A DNA stretch of 62,798 bases from Alienimonas sp043951915 (GTDB lineage: Bacteria > Planctomycetota > Planctomycetia > Planctomycetales > Planctomycetaceae). This document shows positions 17,320 to 25,422 of this stretch, piece after piece. Positions within the stretch are counted from its first letter, which is position 1, and each line of letters opens with the position of its first letter. The notes beneath the pieces were generated by a model. The model saw nothing but the letters and a program-made list of their open reading frames with translations, was not told where the DNA came from and did no database searches. The stretch is taken from positions 1 through 62,798 of the forward strand of contig NZ_JBINJD010000010.1 of the NCBI RefSeq assembly GCF_043951915.1. Reading direction: 5' to 3'. Both the position numbers and the translations under genes were made by a program.

Positions 17320-17612
17320 GCGCAACCGGGGGCGGGGAACGGCGATCGGGATAACGCTGCGAACCGCGGGCGCCGGCGGTCCGCCGCGAAGCTAGGTCCG
17401 ATCGGCCTCCGGGGGGAAGACCGCTCGCCGGCCGCCGTTCGCGCCCGAAGGTCCGCGTCGGCGGGGGCTCGACGGCGCCGTCGCGGGGGCGGGGCGCCGC
17501 ACCGCAGAACTGCCCCGTTGACAGGCCCACCGTCGGCGGGCGAGCATCGGCATAGCTCACGAACGCGGCCGACGACGGACCGGAGGTCGCCGCGGAGCTT
17601 ATTTCCTCCAAA

Positions 17613-17628
17613 AAATTTTTCCGGTCCG
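17613..17628 (+). promoter_or_regulatory. AAATTTTTCC-GGTCCG upstream motif, copy 1
   Basis: A short A/T tract running into GGTCCG lies 6 bp before the GTG of the 89-residue gene, within the 314-bp GC-rich gap between divergent genes. A near-identical motif, with one extra C, lies upstream of the P450 gene at 41271-41287 in the same orientation relative to its gene. A TTGACA at 17518-17523 is also present but lacks a convincing -10 box. I see no other feature in this gap. Confidence 0.3.
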
Positions 17629-17633
17629 TTCCC

Positions 17634-17903
17634 GTGATCAGTTCCCGCAACCGGCTGCCCCGCCACGACGACGAGTTGCCGAACGAACTGGTCGAACTCG
17701 CCAAGCAGATCGCGGCCCTGCCGCCGGAGTACCAGCCGGCCCTCGAAAAGCCGTTCGGGCAGGTCGTGGAGAGCGTGAAGCGCCGCCGCCGCATCCTCGG
17801 CGTCGTGCAGGAGGCGTTGTCCCAGCTCCGGCTCGACATCAAATACCTGATGTTCGACCTCGACATGACCAAGCGGGAACGGGACGAACTGCTGGCGGAT
17901 TAG
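17634..17903 (+). CDS. Small helical cytoplasmic protein, unknown function
   Basis: 89 residues from a GTG at 17634. The sequence is predicted helical and charged: LPNELVELAKQIAALPPEYQPALEK, then VVESVKRRRRILGVVQEALSQLRLDIKYLMFDLDMTKRERDEL. There is no signal peptide or membrane segment. The basic KRRRR patch followed by an amphipathic helix would suit a nucleic-acid- or protein-binding adaptor. It sits 49 bp upstream of ubiE in the same direction, so the two may be co-transcribed. I do not recognise a family with a known role. Confidence 0.75.
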   Translation: MISSRNRLPRHDDELPNELVELAKQIAALPPEYQPALEKPFGQVVESVKRRRRILGVVQEALSQLRLDIKYLMFDLDMTKRERDELLAD

Positions 17904-17952
17904 CTCGGGCCGCGGGTGAACCTGCCGCCGGGATCGCGGATGATCCCGCGTC

Positions 17953-18693
17953 ATGACTGCGACCCTCGCCCCGCCCGCCGACGACACGCCCGCGGCGAGC
18001 CCCCCGGTCGACAAATCGACCGAGCGCGTGCGTCGCATGTTCGGGGCGATCGCCGGGCGTTACGACCTGATGAACCGCCTGATGACCGGCGGGTTGGACG
18101 TGCTGTGGCGCCGGCGGATCAGCCGGGCGGACCTCGGGGCCGGGCCGGCCCTGGACTGCTGCACGGGCACCGGCGACCTCGCCTTCTCCCTGAAGACGCG
18201 GCGGCCGGACCTGCGGGTCGTCGGGGCGGACTTCACCCACCAAATGCTGACCGAGGCGACCCGCAAGGACCGCCGCGGCGAGATCGCCTGGGTGGAGGGC
18301 GACGGCGAGGCTCTGCCGTTCGCCGACGGGGCGTTCACCGCGGTCTCGGTCGGCTTCGGGCTGCGGAACGTCGCCGACACCCGCCGCGGCCTCGCTGAGT
18401 TCCACCGCGTGCTCGCCCCCGGCGGCGTGCTGCTGATTCTCGAAACCTCCCGGCCGACGAACCCGCTGCTCTCGCCGCTGTTCAAGCTCTACTTCCTCGG
18501 CGTCGTTCCCCGACTGGGCCGCTGGGCCGCGGGGAACCCGGAGAGCGCCTACGACTACCTGCCCGCGAGCGCCGCCGTCTTCCCGGACGGCGAGGAGCTG
18601 TGCGATCTGTTCCGCGAAGCCGGCTTCACGGAGTGCACGTACAAGCCCCTCGGCTTCGGGGCCGCGACCTTTTACACGGCGAGGAAGCCGTGA
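17953..18693 (+). CDS. ubiE: UbiE/MenG C-methyltransferase of quinone synthesis
   Basis: 246 residues, SAM-dependent. After a disordered leader of about 20 residues come the UbiE hallmarks: VRRMFGAIAGRYDLMNRLMTGGLD, the SAM-binding motif ALDCCTGTGDLAF, then GDGEALPFADGAFTAVSVGFGLRNV and EFHRVLAPGG. The C-terminal SAYDYLPASAAVFPDGEEL is also typical. It methylates the ring of demethylmenaquinone (or the ubiquinone precursor). Planctomycetes use menaquinone, so a MenG role is the natural reading. The flavin prenyltransferase gene ubiX lies downstream on the same strand, separated by a paired repeat, which supports a quinone-pathway context. Confidence 0.95.
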   Translation: MTATLAPPADDTPAASPPVDKSTERVRRMFGAIAGRYDLMNRLMTGGLDVLWRRRISRADLGAGPALDCCTGTGDLAFSLKTRRPDLRVVGADFTHQMLTEATRKDRRGEIAWVEGDGEALPFADGAFTAVSVGFGLRNVADTRRGLAEFHRVLAPGGVLLILETSRPTNPLLSPLFKLYFLGVVPRLGRWAAGNPESAYDYLPASAAVFPDGEELCDLFREAGFTECTYKPLGFGAATFYTARKP

Positions 18694-18705
18694 GCGAAAT
18701 CCGCC

Positions 18706-18803
18706 GTGAGCCCGGTGCGCATGCTCCGGCGGCGCCTCGTCCGCGGCCAATTGTTGACGACGCTCGGCTGCGCCGACGGCCGGAGCTTGCGCTCCGGGCT
18801 CAC
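18706..18803. repeat. GTGAGCCC-type paired hairpin repeat between ubiE and ubiX
   Basis: The arms at 18706-18730 and 18779-18803 are inverted copies that differ at two positions. Each starts GTGAGCC and folds on its own: the right arm has a perfect CCGGAGC/GCTCCGG stem with a 4-nt loop, and the left arm has one mismatch. About 48 nt separate them. The plan (5' tag plus small hairpin, arranged head to head) is the same as that of the GTAG family but the sequence is unrelated. It fills most of the ubiE-ubiX gap. Confidence 0.8.
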
Positions 18804-18826
18804 CCGGCTCTGTTGGACGCGATGCG

Positions 18827-19465
18827 ATGAAGGCTGAACCCCCGCTGGTGGTCGGCGTGACCGGGGCGAGCGGCGCCGCGTACGCCGTCCGGCTGCTCCA
18901 GGTTCTGCTCGCCGCGGGGCGGGACGTGCACGCCGTGTTCAGCCCCGCGGCGGTGCAGGTGTTTCGGGACGAACTGGGCGCCGAACTGGCCCCGGCTTCG
19001 TTGGACCTCGAAACGCTGTTCGCCGTGCGGTTCCCCTGGTCGGAACGCCCCGCCGAGGCCGTGCCCGCGGGGGTCGGCGCGCTGACGGTGCACCGGCACG
19101 TCGACTGGTCCGCGGGGCCGGCGAGCGGGTCGTTTCGCACCGGCGGGATGGTGATCTGCCCCTGCTCGATGGGCACGCTGGCGAGCGTCGCCGGGGGGCT
19201 CTGCTCCAACCTGATCCATCGGGCCGCCGCGGTGCACCTGAAGGAGCGCCGCCCGCTGATCGTCGTGCCGCGGGAGACGCCGCTGTCGGCGATTCACCTC
19301 GGCACCATGCAGACGGTCGCCGCCGCCGGGGCCGTGCTGCTGCCGGCGATGCCCGGCTTCTATCACGGGGTGAGCGGGGTGGACGACCTGATCGACTTCG
19401 TCGTCGGCCGGATCGTCGATCAACTCAGCGTGGACCGCGATCTGGTGACGCGCTGGGGAACGTAG
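18827..19465 (+). CDS. ubiX: Flavin prenyltransferase UbiX
   Basis: 212 residues. The N-terminal GVTGASGAAYAVRLLQVL is the flavoprotein nucleotide-binding motif. VICPCSMGTLASVAGGLCSNLIHRAA and LIVVPRETPLSAIHL are the conserved UbiX/Pad1 signatures, and the GVDDLIDFVVGRIVDQL C-terminus is also characteristic. UbiX attaches a dimethylallyl group to FMN to make prenyl-FMN, the cofactor of UbiD decarboxylases. Next to ubiE it points to menaquinone synthesis, possibly the futalosine route where a UbiD-type decarboxylase acts. No ubiD homologue lies in this window. Its TAG stop is inside REPIN copy B. Confidence 0.95.
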   Translation: MKAEPPLVVGVTGASGAAYAVRLLQVLLAAGRDVHAVFSPAAVQVFRDELGAELAPASLDLETLFAVRFPWSERPAEAVPAGVGALTVHRHVDWSAGPASGSFRTGGMVICPCSMGTLASVAGGLCSNLIHRAAAVHLKERRPLIVVPRETPLSAIHLGTMQTVAAAGAVLLPAMPGFYHGVSGVDDLIDFVVGRIVDQLSVDRDLVTRWGT

Positions 19466-19530
19466 GGTCCGCTGTGCGGACTGTTTTTCAGGAGCGAAAC
19501 GTTCACGACGGTCCGCACAGCGGACCCTAC
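19462..19530. repeat. REPIN-like inverted repeat pair, copy B
   Basis: The left arm begins GTAG at 19462 (GGTCCGC-TGT-GCGGACT) and the right arm ends CTAC at 19530 (perfect GGTCCGC/GCGGACC stem), with about 23 nt between. The left TAG (19463-19465) is the stop of ubiX after ACG. The right TAG on the minus strand (19529-19527) is the stop of the convergent lipoprotein gene after CGG. The element is the entire intergenic space. Confidence 0.92.
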
Positions 19531-20480
19531 CGCCCCTCGCTGCGGCCTTCGATCTGGCGGATGTCGGCGAGGCGGACGACCAGCACGCGGTCGGTGGCGT
19601 GGCCGTTCTTCTCCGCGGCGAGCAGGGCCGCGGCGAGGCAGTCCGGGGCGGCGTCCTCCCGCAGGCCGAGGATCACGCTGTCGCCGACCGTCAGCGTCAC
19701 CTCGAACGAGCGGTCCGGCCAGGCCCGCACCCGCTGGCCGTGGACGGTCTCCAGCCCCGCGGGCCCGGGCGCCGCCCGCATCGCCCGGGGGCCGTGGTGA
19801 ATTTCGGGGGTCAGGTCGAAGGTGACCCACCCCTTCTGCGGCGTGCGGCAGCCGATACGGACCTGCCCGGTGGCGGAGTCGAACGATTCGGTGCGGCTGG
19901 GTTTGCCCTTCGCCGCCGGGGTGACGACCAGCAGTTCGCCTTCGTTCGGAGCGGTGGGGAGCGTGGTTTCGCCGCCGACGCGGAGCGTGACCCGATTCAG
20001 CTTCACCTCCTCGTCCTGACCGCCGGCGCCCAGTCGGGTCGTGCGGCTGTTGGGCAGGGGGGAACCGATTACCTCCCGCCGTTCGATCAGGGCCCGCACC
20101 GCCTCCGGCGGGTCGGCGCTGGCCACGCCGACGCGGAAGCCGGCGTTCCGCAGCCGTTCGGCCCGGTCGGCGTCCACGGCGCCGATCTCGCCCACCGAGT
20201 CCCACAGCGCCCGCCCCAGCAGCGGGTCGTCGGCCGGTCGTTCGACCAGCACGACTTCCAGCAGGATCTGGTCGATGACCGGCCGGAGCGCCGTCATCCG
20301 GGGGTCGTCGACGGGGCTCTCGTCGTACCCGCCGGGGGTCATCGCCTCGACGGACTGATCGAAGATCGCGCAGCCGGCCGTCAGGCCGCAGCCGAGCAGG
20401 ACCCCGCAGACCGCGACCCACCCCGCCGCGACCCCCGGCGCACAACGAGCAGGACGGCGGCGGGACGGGGGGCGACGCAT
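19527..20480 (-). CDS. Predicted lipoprotein, unknown function
   Basis: 317 residues. An Arg-rich n-region and hydrophobic core lead to the lipobox LTAGC, so Cys of about residue 37 is the likely lipidated N-terminus. The mature part has LRPVIDQILLEVVLVERPADDPLLGRALWDSVGEIG. It also has a beta-rich C-terminal half (RVRIGCRTPQKGWVTFDLTPEIHHGP and VTLTVGDSVILGLRED) ending in LVVRLADIRQIEG. This resembles secretin-like or assembly-associated planctomycete lipoproteins only in general layout; no family is recognised. It is convergent with ubiX and shares the REPIN between them. Confidence 0.8.
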   Translation of the reverse strand: MRRPPSRRRPARCAPGVAAGWVAVCGVLLGCGLTAGCAIFDQSVEAMTPGGYDESPVDDPRMTALRPVIDQILLEVVLVERPADDPLLGRALWDSVGEIGAVDADRAERLRNAGFRVGVASADPPEAVRALIERREVIGSPLPNSRTTRLGAGGQDEEVKLNRVTLRVGGETTLPTAPNEGELLVVTPAAKGKPSRTESFDSATGQVRIGCRTPQKGWVTFDLTPEIHHGPRAMRAAPGPAGLETVHGQRVRAWPDRSFEVTLTVGDSVILGLREDAAPDCLAAALLAAEKNGHATDRVLVVRLADIRQIEGRSEGR

Positions 20481-20640
20481 GCGGCGGCGACGCTAGGTTC
20501 GGACGTCGCCGGCGGTCAACGGACCTTTCGGGCGCCGGGGGCCCGCCGGGCGGCGGCCGATCTTGCCGGTTCTGCGGGCGGGGACTACTGTCCGCGACGC
20601 CCCGCCGGTTTGCGCGGTGATCGCACCGAAGACTGTACTC

Positions 20641-21156
20641 ATGTCGCCTTCATCGCCCCTGCCGTTCCGCGTCGGGGCGGGCCACGACACCCACCGCGTG
20701 GTCCGGGACAGCGACATCGCCAAGCCGCTGCTGCTCGGCGGGGTGGAGGTGCCCGCGGGGTTCCACCTCGTCGGCCACAGCGACGCCGACGTGCTGGCCC
20801 ACGCGGTGACCGACGCGATCCTCGGCGCCTGCGGTGCGGGGGACATCGGGGAACTGTTCCCCAACGACGCCCCCGAGAACGCCGGCCGCGACAGCGCCGA
20901 CTTCCTCCGCGAAGCCGTCCAGCAGGCCGCCGACCGCGGTTGGCGGGTGGGGAACCTCGACTGCACCGTGCATGCGGAGCGGCCGAAGCTCAGCCCCTTC
21001 AAACTGACCATCGCCGCCCGCCTGGCGGATCTGCTGGGCGTGGAGCCGGACGTGGTGAACGTGAAGGCGAAGAGCGGCGAGGCCGTCGGCCCCGTCGGCC
21101 GCGGCGAGGCGATGACGGCCGACGCCGTCGTGCTGCTGGTCCGGGAGGAACGGTGA
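20641..21156 (+). CDS. ispF: 2-C-methyl-D-erythritol 2,4-cyclodiphosphate synthase
   Basis: 171 residues from the ATG at 20641. The metal-binding motif is in VGAGHDTH (Asp and His). HSDADVLAHAVTDAILGACGAGDIGELFP is the family signature, and the C-terminal KAKSGEAVGPVGRGEAMTADAVVLL matches the CDP-binding region. IspF forms the cyclic diphosphate in the non-mevalonate isoprenoid pathway. Its TGA overlaps the GTG of ruvC by 2 nt, so the two are probably translationally coupled. Isoprenoids feed quinone side chains, linking it loosely to ubiE/ubiX upstream. Confidence 0.96.
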   Translation: MSPSSPLPFRVGAGHDTHRVVRDSDIAKPLLLGGVEVPAGFHLVGHSDADVLAHAVTDAILGACGAGDIGELFPNDAPENAGRDSADFLREAVQQAADRGWRVGNLDCTVHAERPKLSPFKLTIAARLADLLGVEPDVVNVKAKSGEAVGPVGRGEAMTADAVVLLVREER

Positions 21157-21695
21157 ACAAGGCCGCCGTCCTGCCGCTGCCCGCCGGCGCCGAGCAAACC
21201 GCCGGCCCGGCCCGCTGTCTGGGGCTGGACCCCGGGCTGAACCGCACCGGCTACGCCGTCCTGGAGCACACCCCCCGCGGTCCGCGGCTGGTGGAGGGCG
21301 GGGTGTTGAGGTCGAACGTCGACGACCCGCTGGCCGTCCGCGTCGCGGAGATCGGCGGCGGGGTGCGGGAGCTCATCCGCGAGTTCGCCCCCCGGCTGAT
21401 CGCCGTCGAGCAGGTGTTCGCCCACGGCCGGAACTACTCCAGCAGTCTGAAGCTCGCCCACTGCCGCGGCGCCATCCTGCTGGCCGCCGGCGAGGAGGGG
21501 GTGCCGGTAGAGGCGCTGGCTCCGACGGCTATCAAGGCCCGCGCCTGCGGCAACGGCCGGGCGAACAAGGCCCAGATGCAACGGTCCGTTAGCACGGAGT
21601 TGGGCCTGAAGGACGTGCTGGAACCGAACGACGTCGCCGACGCCGCCGCCGCCGCGCTCTGCGTGTTCGGCCGCCTGCGGGCCGTCGCGGCGTAG
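21153..21695 (+). CDS. ruvC: Holliday junction endonuclease RuvC
   Basis: 180 residues from the GTG at 21153, with GGAGG 5 nt upstream. A short Ala/Pro leader precedes the catalytic motifs: CLGLDPGLNRTGYAVL (first Asp), IAVEQVFAHGRN (Glu), then ALAPTAIKARACGNGRANKAQMQRSV and EPNDVADAAAAALC (Asp pair). RuvC resolves four-way junctions with RuvA/RuvB during recombination. ruvA follows at 21772 but ruvB is not in the window. The TAG stop is supplied by REPIN copy C. Confidence 0.95.
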   Translation: MNKAAVLPLPAGAEQTAGPARCLGLDPGLNRTGYAVLEHTPRGPRLVEGGVLRSNVDDPLAVRVAEIGGGVRELIREFAPRLIAVEQVFAHGRNYSSSLKLAHCRGAILLAAGEEGVPVEALAPTAIKARACGNGRANKAQMQRSVSTELGLKDVLEPNDVADAAAAALCVFGRLRAVAA

Positions 21696-21762
21696 GGTCC
21701 GCTGTGCGGACCGTTCTCAACGACTTCGATTCTCCCAGCGCGGTCCGCAGAGCGGACCCTAC
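21692..21762. repeat. REPIN-like inverted repeat pair, copy C
   Basis: The left arm starts GTAG at 21692 and the right arm ends CTAC at 21762. Both carry the GGTCCGC/GCGGACC stem (loops TGT and, on the opposite strand, TCT). The left TAG (21693-21695) ends ruvC after GCG. The right arm ends 9 nt before the ruvA ATG and is followed by GATCT, as in copy F. The element separates two genes that are expected to be co-expressed. Confidence 0.92.
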
Positions 21763-21771
21763 GATCTCCGC

Positions 21772-22395
21772 ATGATCACGAAAATCACCGGCCGCCTGAC
21801 GGAGTTGTCCGAAACGGCGGCGTACCTCGAATGCGGCCCCTTCGAGCACGAGGTCTACGTGCCGGACTTCGTTCGCCGACAACTCGGCCCGAAGCGGGGG
21901 GAAGAGGTCACGCTGCGGACGATCGAGTTCATCGAGGGCAACCCGCAGAAGGGCCGGCTGACGCCGCGGCTGATCGGGTTCCTCACCCCGGTCGAGCGGG
22001 AGTTCTTCGAGCTGGTCTGCAGCGTCGACGGGGTCGGCGTGAAGAAGGCCCTGCGGGCGATGGTCCGCCCGGTGCGGGACGTCGCCGCGGCGATCGAAGA
22101 GTCGGACGTCAAGGAGATCACCACGCTCCCCGGCATCGGCGCCGCGATGGCGGAGCGGATCGTGGCGAAGCTCCGTCGCAAGATGACCCGCTTCGCCCTC
22201 ATGCCCGAACGCGACCTGCCCGACGGCGAATCGCGCAAGACCGACGTGGAGCGGGAAACGGTCGAAGCCCTCGTCGCCCTCGGTCACTCCCAGGCGGAGG
22301 CCCGCAAAAAGGTCGAAGCCGCCCGCGAGGCCGGGGCGAAGGGCAAGACGGTGGAGACCCTGCTGACGGAGATCTACCGGCTGGGCCGCGGGTAG
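21772..22395 (+). CDS. ruvA: Holliday junction DNA-binding protein RuvA
   Basis: 207 residues. The N-terminal OB-fold starts MITKITGRLTEL, with FEHEVYVPDFVRRQL. The acidic-pin/HhH region shows FFELVCSVDGVGVKKALRAM and the second HhH EITTLPGIGAAMAERIVAKLRRK. The C-terminal domain III has VEALVALGHSQAEARKKVEAA. RuvA holds the four-way junction for RuvB-driven branch migration and RuvC cleavage. The residues before the first HhH (FLTPVEREFFELV) fit the family. It follows ruvC, and its own TAG stop comes from REPIN copy D. Confidence 0.95.
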   Translation: MITKITGRLTELSETAAYLECGPFEHEVYVPDFVRRQLGPKRGEEVTLRTIEFIEGNPQKGRLTPRLIGFLTPVEREFFELVCSVDGVGVKKALRAMVRPVRDVAAAIEESDVKEITTLPGIGAAMAERIVAKLRRKMTRFALMPERDLPDGESRKTDVERETVEALVALGHSQAEARKKVEAAREAGAKGKTVETLLTEIYRLGRG

Positions 22396-22509
22396 GGTCC
22401 GCTCCCGCGGACCGTGGGGAGTGACGTCCGCGTAAAGAAAACGCCCCGCCCCGTGGAGGGCGAGGCGTCGGGCTTCGGAACCGTAGAAGAACGGTCCGCG
22501 GAGCGGACC

Positions 22510-22513
<4 letters not shown>
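22392..22513. repeat. REPIN-like inverted repeat pair, copy D, with an internal terminator
   Basis: The outer arms are GTAG-GGTCCGC-TCCC-GCGGACC (from 22392) and the inverted arm ending CTAC at 22513 (loop TCC on its own strand). The central segment is longer than in other copies (about 76 nt) and contains the terminator annotated at 22431-22470. The left TAG ends ruvA after GGG. The right TAG on the minus strand (22512-22510) ends fba after AAG. Loop bases differ from other copies while both stems are intact. Confidence 0.9.
22431..22470 (-). terminator. Rho-independent terminator of fba, inside REPIN D
   Basis: Read on the minus strand, CGCCTCGCCC pairs with GGGCGGGGCG (10 bp including one G-U pair) across a 6-nt loop, and is followed by TTTTCTTT. 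On the plus strand the same stem has a C-A mismatch and no T-run, so the signal is oriented to end fba transcription and not the ruv genes. Confidence 0.75.
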
Positions 22514-23541
<1,028 letters not shown>

Positions 23542-23788
23542 TGGGAACCGGGGTTGGGGAGAAATCGATGTGGAAACGGGCGCTCGGCGCGCCGGAAGAC
23601 TACCGGCCGACGCCTCGGCGGTCCACGGCCGCGAACCTTCGCGCCCGCCGGGGACCGACTGGGAGGGCGGGGTGCAGTCCTGCCGGTTGCGGGACCGATG
23701 ACGAACGAACCGCCCGTGCGGCCCCCGGGAGCGTCCGCTCCCGGCCCGACCGGAGTCCGGCCCGCCGTCCGTTCCGCGATGACGTTGA

Positions 23789-24085
23789 ATGCCGCCCACC
23801 CTCCGCCTGTTCGCCGGTCCCGATCCGTACGATCGGGCGGAGCCGCCCTCGCCCTCGGTGACGGTCACCTTGCGCGAGTTGCTCGGCGCCTGCGGGGTCT
23901 CCACGGCGGACCGGCCGGACACGCAGATGTGGCTCAGCGACTTCGCGGACGAAAAGCTGCTGGTCAGCCCCGACTTCGCCGACCTGCTGCACGCCGCCCG
24001 CACGATGGAGGGCGACTCGGCGGCTCCCGACCTGGCGGGCCCCGACGTCGGCCCCGCGTCCGCCGGGGCGCGGCGGGCCGCCTGA
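23789..24085 (+). CDS. Small protein, unknown function, overlapping a lipoprotein gene
   Basis: 98 residues from the ATG at 23789. A hydrophilic leader is followed by VTVTLRELLGACGVSTADRPDTQMWLSDFADEKLLVSPDFADLLHAARTM, which looks like a small alpha/beta domain, and an Ala/Gly-rich tail. There is no signal peptide. The stop codon overlaps the proposed CTG start of the lipoprotein gene (CTGA), suggesting coupled translation and related function. No family recognised. The 247 bp upstream, back to fba, show no clear feature. Confidence 0.6.
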   Translation: MPPTLRLFAGPDPYDRAEPPSPSVTVTLRELLGACGVSTADRPDTQMWLSDFADEKLLVSPDFADLLHAARTMEGDSAAPDLAGPDVGPASAGARRAA

Positions 24086-24915
24086 GCGCCGTCGCGGCGA
24101 CGCTGCTGGCCGCGGCCCTCGTTCTGCCGGGCTGCCTGATCGTGCAGACGTCGGTGGTCAACCCGGCCCCGAACCTGCCGGTGGTCGCGGTCGCCCCGTT
24201 CCTGAATCTCTCCGCCGAACGCTCCGCCGACGGCCGCCGATTCGCCCTCGCCTACGCCACGGAACTCCAGCAGGTGCCGGGGTTCGAGGTGATTCCCGTC
24301 GGGGTGGTCGAGGTGGCGATGACCACCAGCGGGCTCGACCCGTCGAACCCGACGGAGGCGATCGCCCTGGCGAAACTGGTGGGGGCGGATTCCATCGTGC
24401 TGGGGGCGGTCACCGATTACTCCCCGTACTACCCGCCGCGGGTGGGGCTGAAGACGGCCTGGTACGCCCGGGAGCCGGCGATCTTCCTGCCCGGCCCCGC
24501 CACCGACCCCGGCGCCCGCCGGGCCATCGACGACGCGCTGGAGAGCGAAACGCCGACCTGGAAGCGGGCCGTCCGCAGCGGCGCCGACCTGTTTCGCGCC
24601 CAGAGCCCGGCGCCGCTCGCCGTCACGGCGCCGGATCCCGCCGCGGCGGCCGTTGCCGGGGACGGCCTGCCGGAACCGCTGCCGTACATGAGCTACGTCC
24701 GCCTGTACGACGGGGCGGACGAGGACGTCGCCGCCGCCCTCCGCGACCGCCGGGCGCTCTCCGGCGACCTCCGCAGCGGCGGCTGGGAAGCCCAGATCAA
24801 CCGAAGCGAGGACTTCATCCGGTTCTGTTGCCGGCGCAGCATCCGCGAGATGCTCGAACTCCACGGCGGCCTCGCGGAGCGGGAGTACACCTTCCGCGGC
24901 CTGGACCCCCACTGA
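24082..24915 (+). CDS. Predicted lipoprotein with a non-standard (CTG) start
   Basis: About 277 residues. The export signal LSAVAATLLAAALVLPGC has a lipobox-like LPGC, so Cys of about residue 18 is likely lipidated. The mature part begins LIVQTSVVNPAPNLPVVAVAPFLNLSAE and continues FALAYATELQQVPGFEVIPVGVVEVAM and LAKLVGADSIVLGAVTDYSPYYPPRVGL. This pattern resembles GNA1162/CsgG-like outer-membrane-associated lipoproteins that bind a stress- or transport-related partner. No ATG, GTG or TTG precedes the signal sequence in this frame as far back as 23881, so the CTG at 24082, overlapping the upstream TGA, is the best start candidate. The call rests on frame continuity and the signal peptide. Confidence 0.7.
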   Translation: MSAVAATLLAAALVLPGCLIVQTSVVNPAPNLPVVAVAPFLNLSAERSADGRRFALAYATELQQVPGFEVIPVGVVEVAMTTSGLDPSNPTEAIALAKLVGADSIVLGAVTDYSPYYPPRVGLKTAWYAREPAIFLPGPATDPGARRAIDDALESETPTWKRAVRSGADLFRAQSPAPLAVTAPDPAAAAVAGDGLPEPLPYMSYVRLYDGADEDVAAALRDRRALSGDLRSGGWEAQINRSEDFIRFCCRRSIREMLELHGGLAEREYTFRGLDPH

Positions 24916-25070
24916 CGCTCGGTCCCCTCACTGACGCCCGGGCCCCGGGGTTGAGCGGCGAACGGCCCGCCCCCCCAACCGGACCCGGCGGCGTTCGGCT
25001 CCGCCGGGCGGGGCGCCGCGACCGATGCCTCCCCCGGATCGCCCTCGGACCGGGTCACGGAGGATCGCGG

Positions 25071-25304
25071 ATGCTGACTCGCCGGCCCCAGCCGTCGCCC
25101 GTTGCCCCCCCGGCCGCCGCTCCGCCGTCGTCCGGCGTGCGGGTCGTCGCCCTGACGCGGGGTGAGGAACGCTTCGTCTACCTGTTCCGGGCGGACCGCG
25201 TCGCCGACTGCCTCGCCCGCCTCGCGGCCCACGCGGCGGACCCGTCGCTTTCCCTCACCGCCGCCGACGTGGCGCTGTTGGCGGAACGCATTCGGGAGGG
25301 GTGA
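25071..25304 (+). CDS. Small protein, unknown function
   Basis: 77 residues from the ATG at 25071, with GGAGG 11 nt upstream. A Pro/Ala leader precedes a compact alpha/beta region: GVRVVALTRGEERFVYLFRADRVADCLARLAAHAADPSLSLTAADVALLAERIREG. There is no signal peptide. The TGA stop sits in a GTGAGCC at the edge of the repeat pair that separates it from xerC. The longer in-frame extension upstream is Arg/Pro-rich and looks noncoding. No family recognised. Confidence 0.65.
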   Translation: MLTRRPQPSPVAPPAAAPPSSGVRVVALTRGEERFVYLFRADRVADCLARLAAHAADPSLSLTAADVALLAERIREG

Positions 25305-25413
25305 GCCGGTCCCCCCTGAGCCCGAGGCGCAAGCGGGGGGGCGAAGCTCGGCTCACGGTTCGACGGCCGATCTCTCCGCCACGTCACCCCCCTCGCTTGC
25401 GCTTCGGGCTCAC
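25301..25413. repeat. GTGAGCCC-type paired repeat between a small gene and xerC
   Basis: The sequence TGAGCCCGAGGCGCAAGC followed by a G-run (25317-25341) is matched in inverted orientation by 25387-25412, which ends GGGCTCA. An outer GTGAGCCG (25301) also pairs with CGGCTCAC (25349-25356). The first GTGA provides the TGA stop of the upstream 77-residue gene. The right end is 10 nt before the xerC ATG. It is the same family as 18706-18803, but these arms are less perfect hairpins. Confidence 0.7.
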
Positions 25414-25422
25414 GAGAGAACC

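Noticed and set aside
17518..17546. TTGACA as a promoter for the 89-residue gene
   Set aside because: At the right spacing the -10 candidate is CGAGCA, too far from consensus.
14212..17637. Long plus-strand frame opposite the secreted protein
   Set aside because: Composition is Arg/Gly-rich and motif-free, while the minus strand has a signal peptide and ordered domains.
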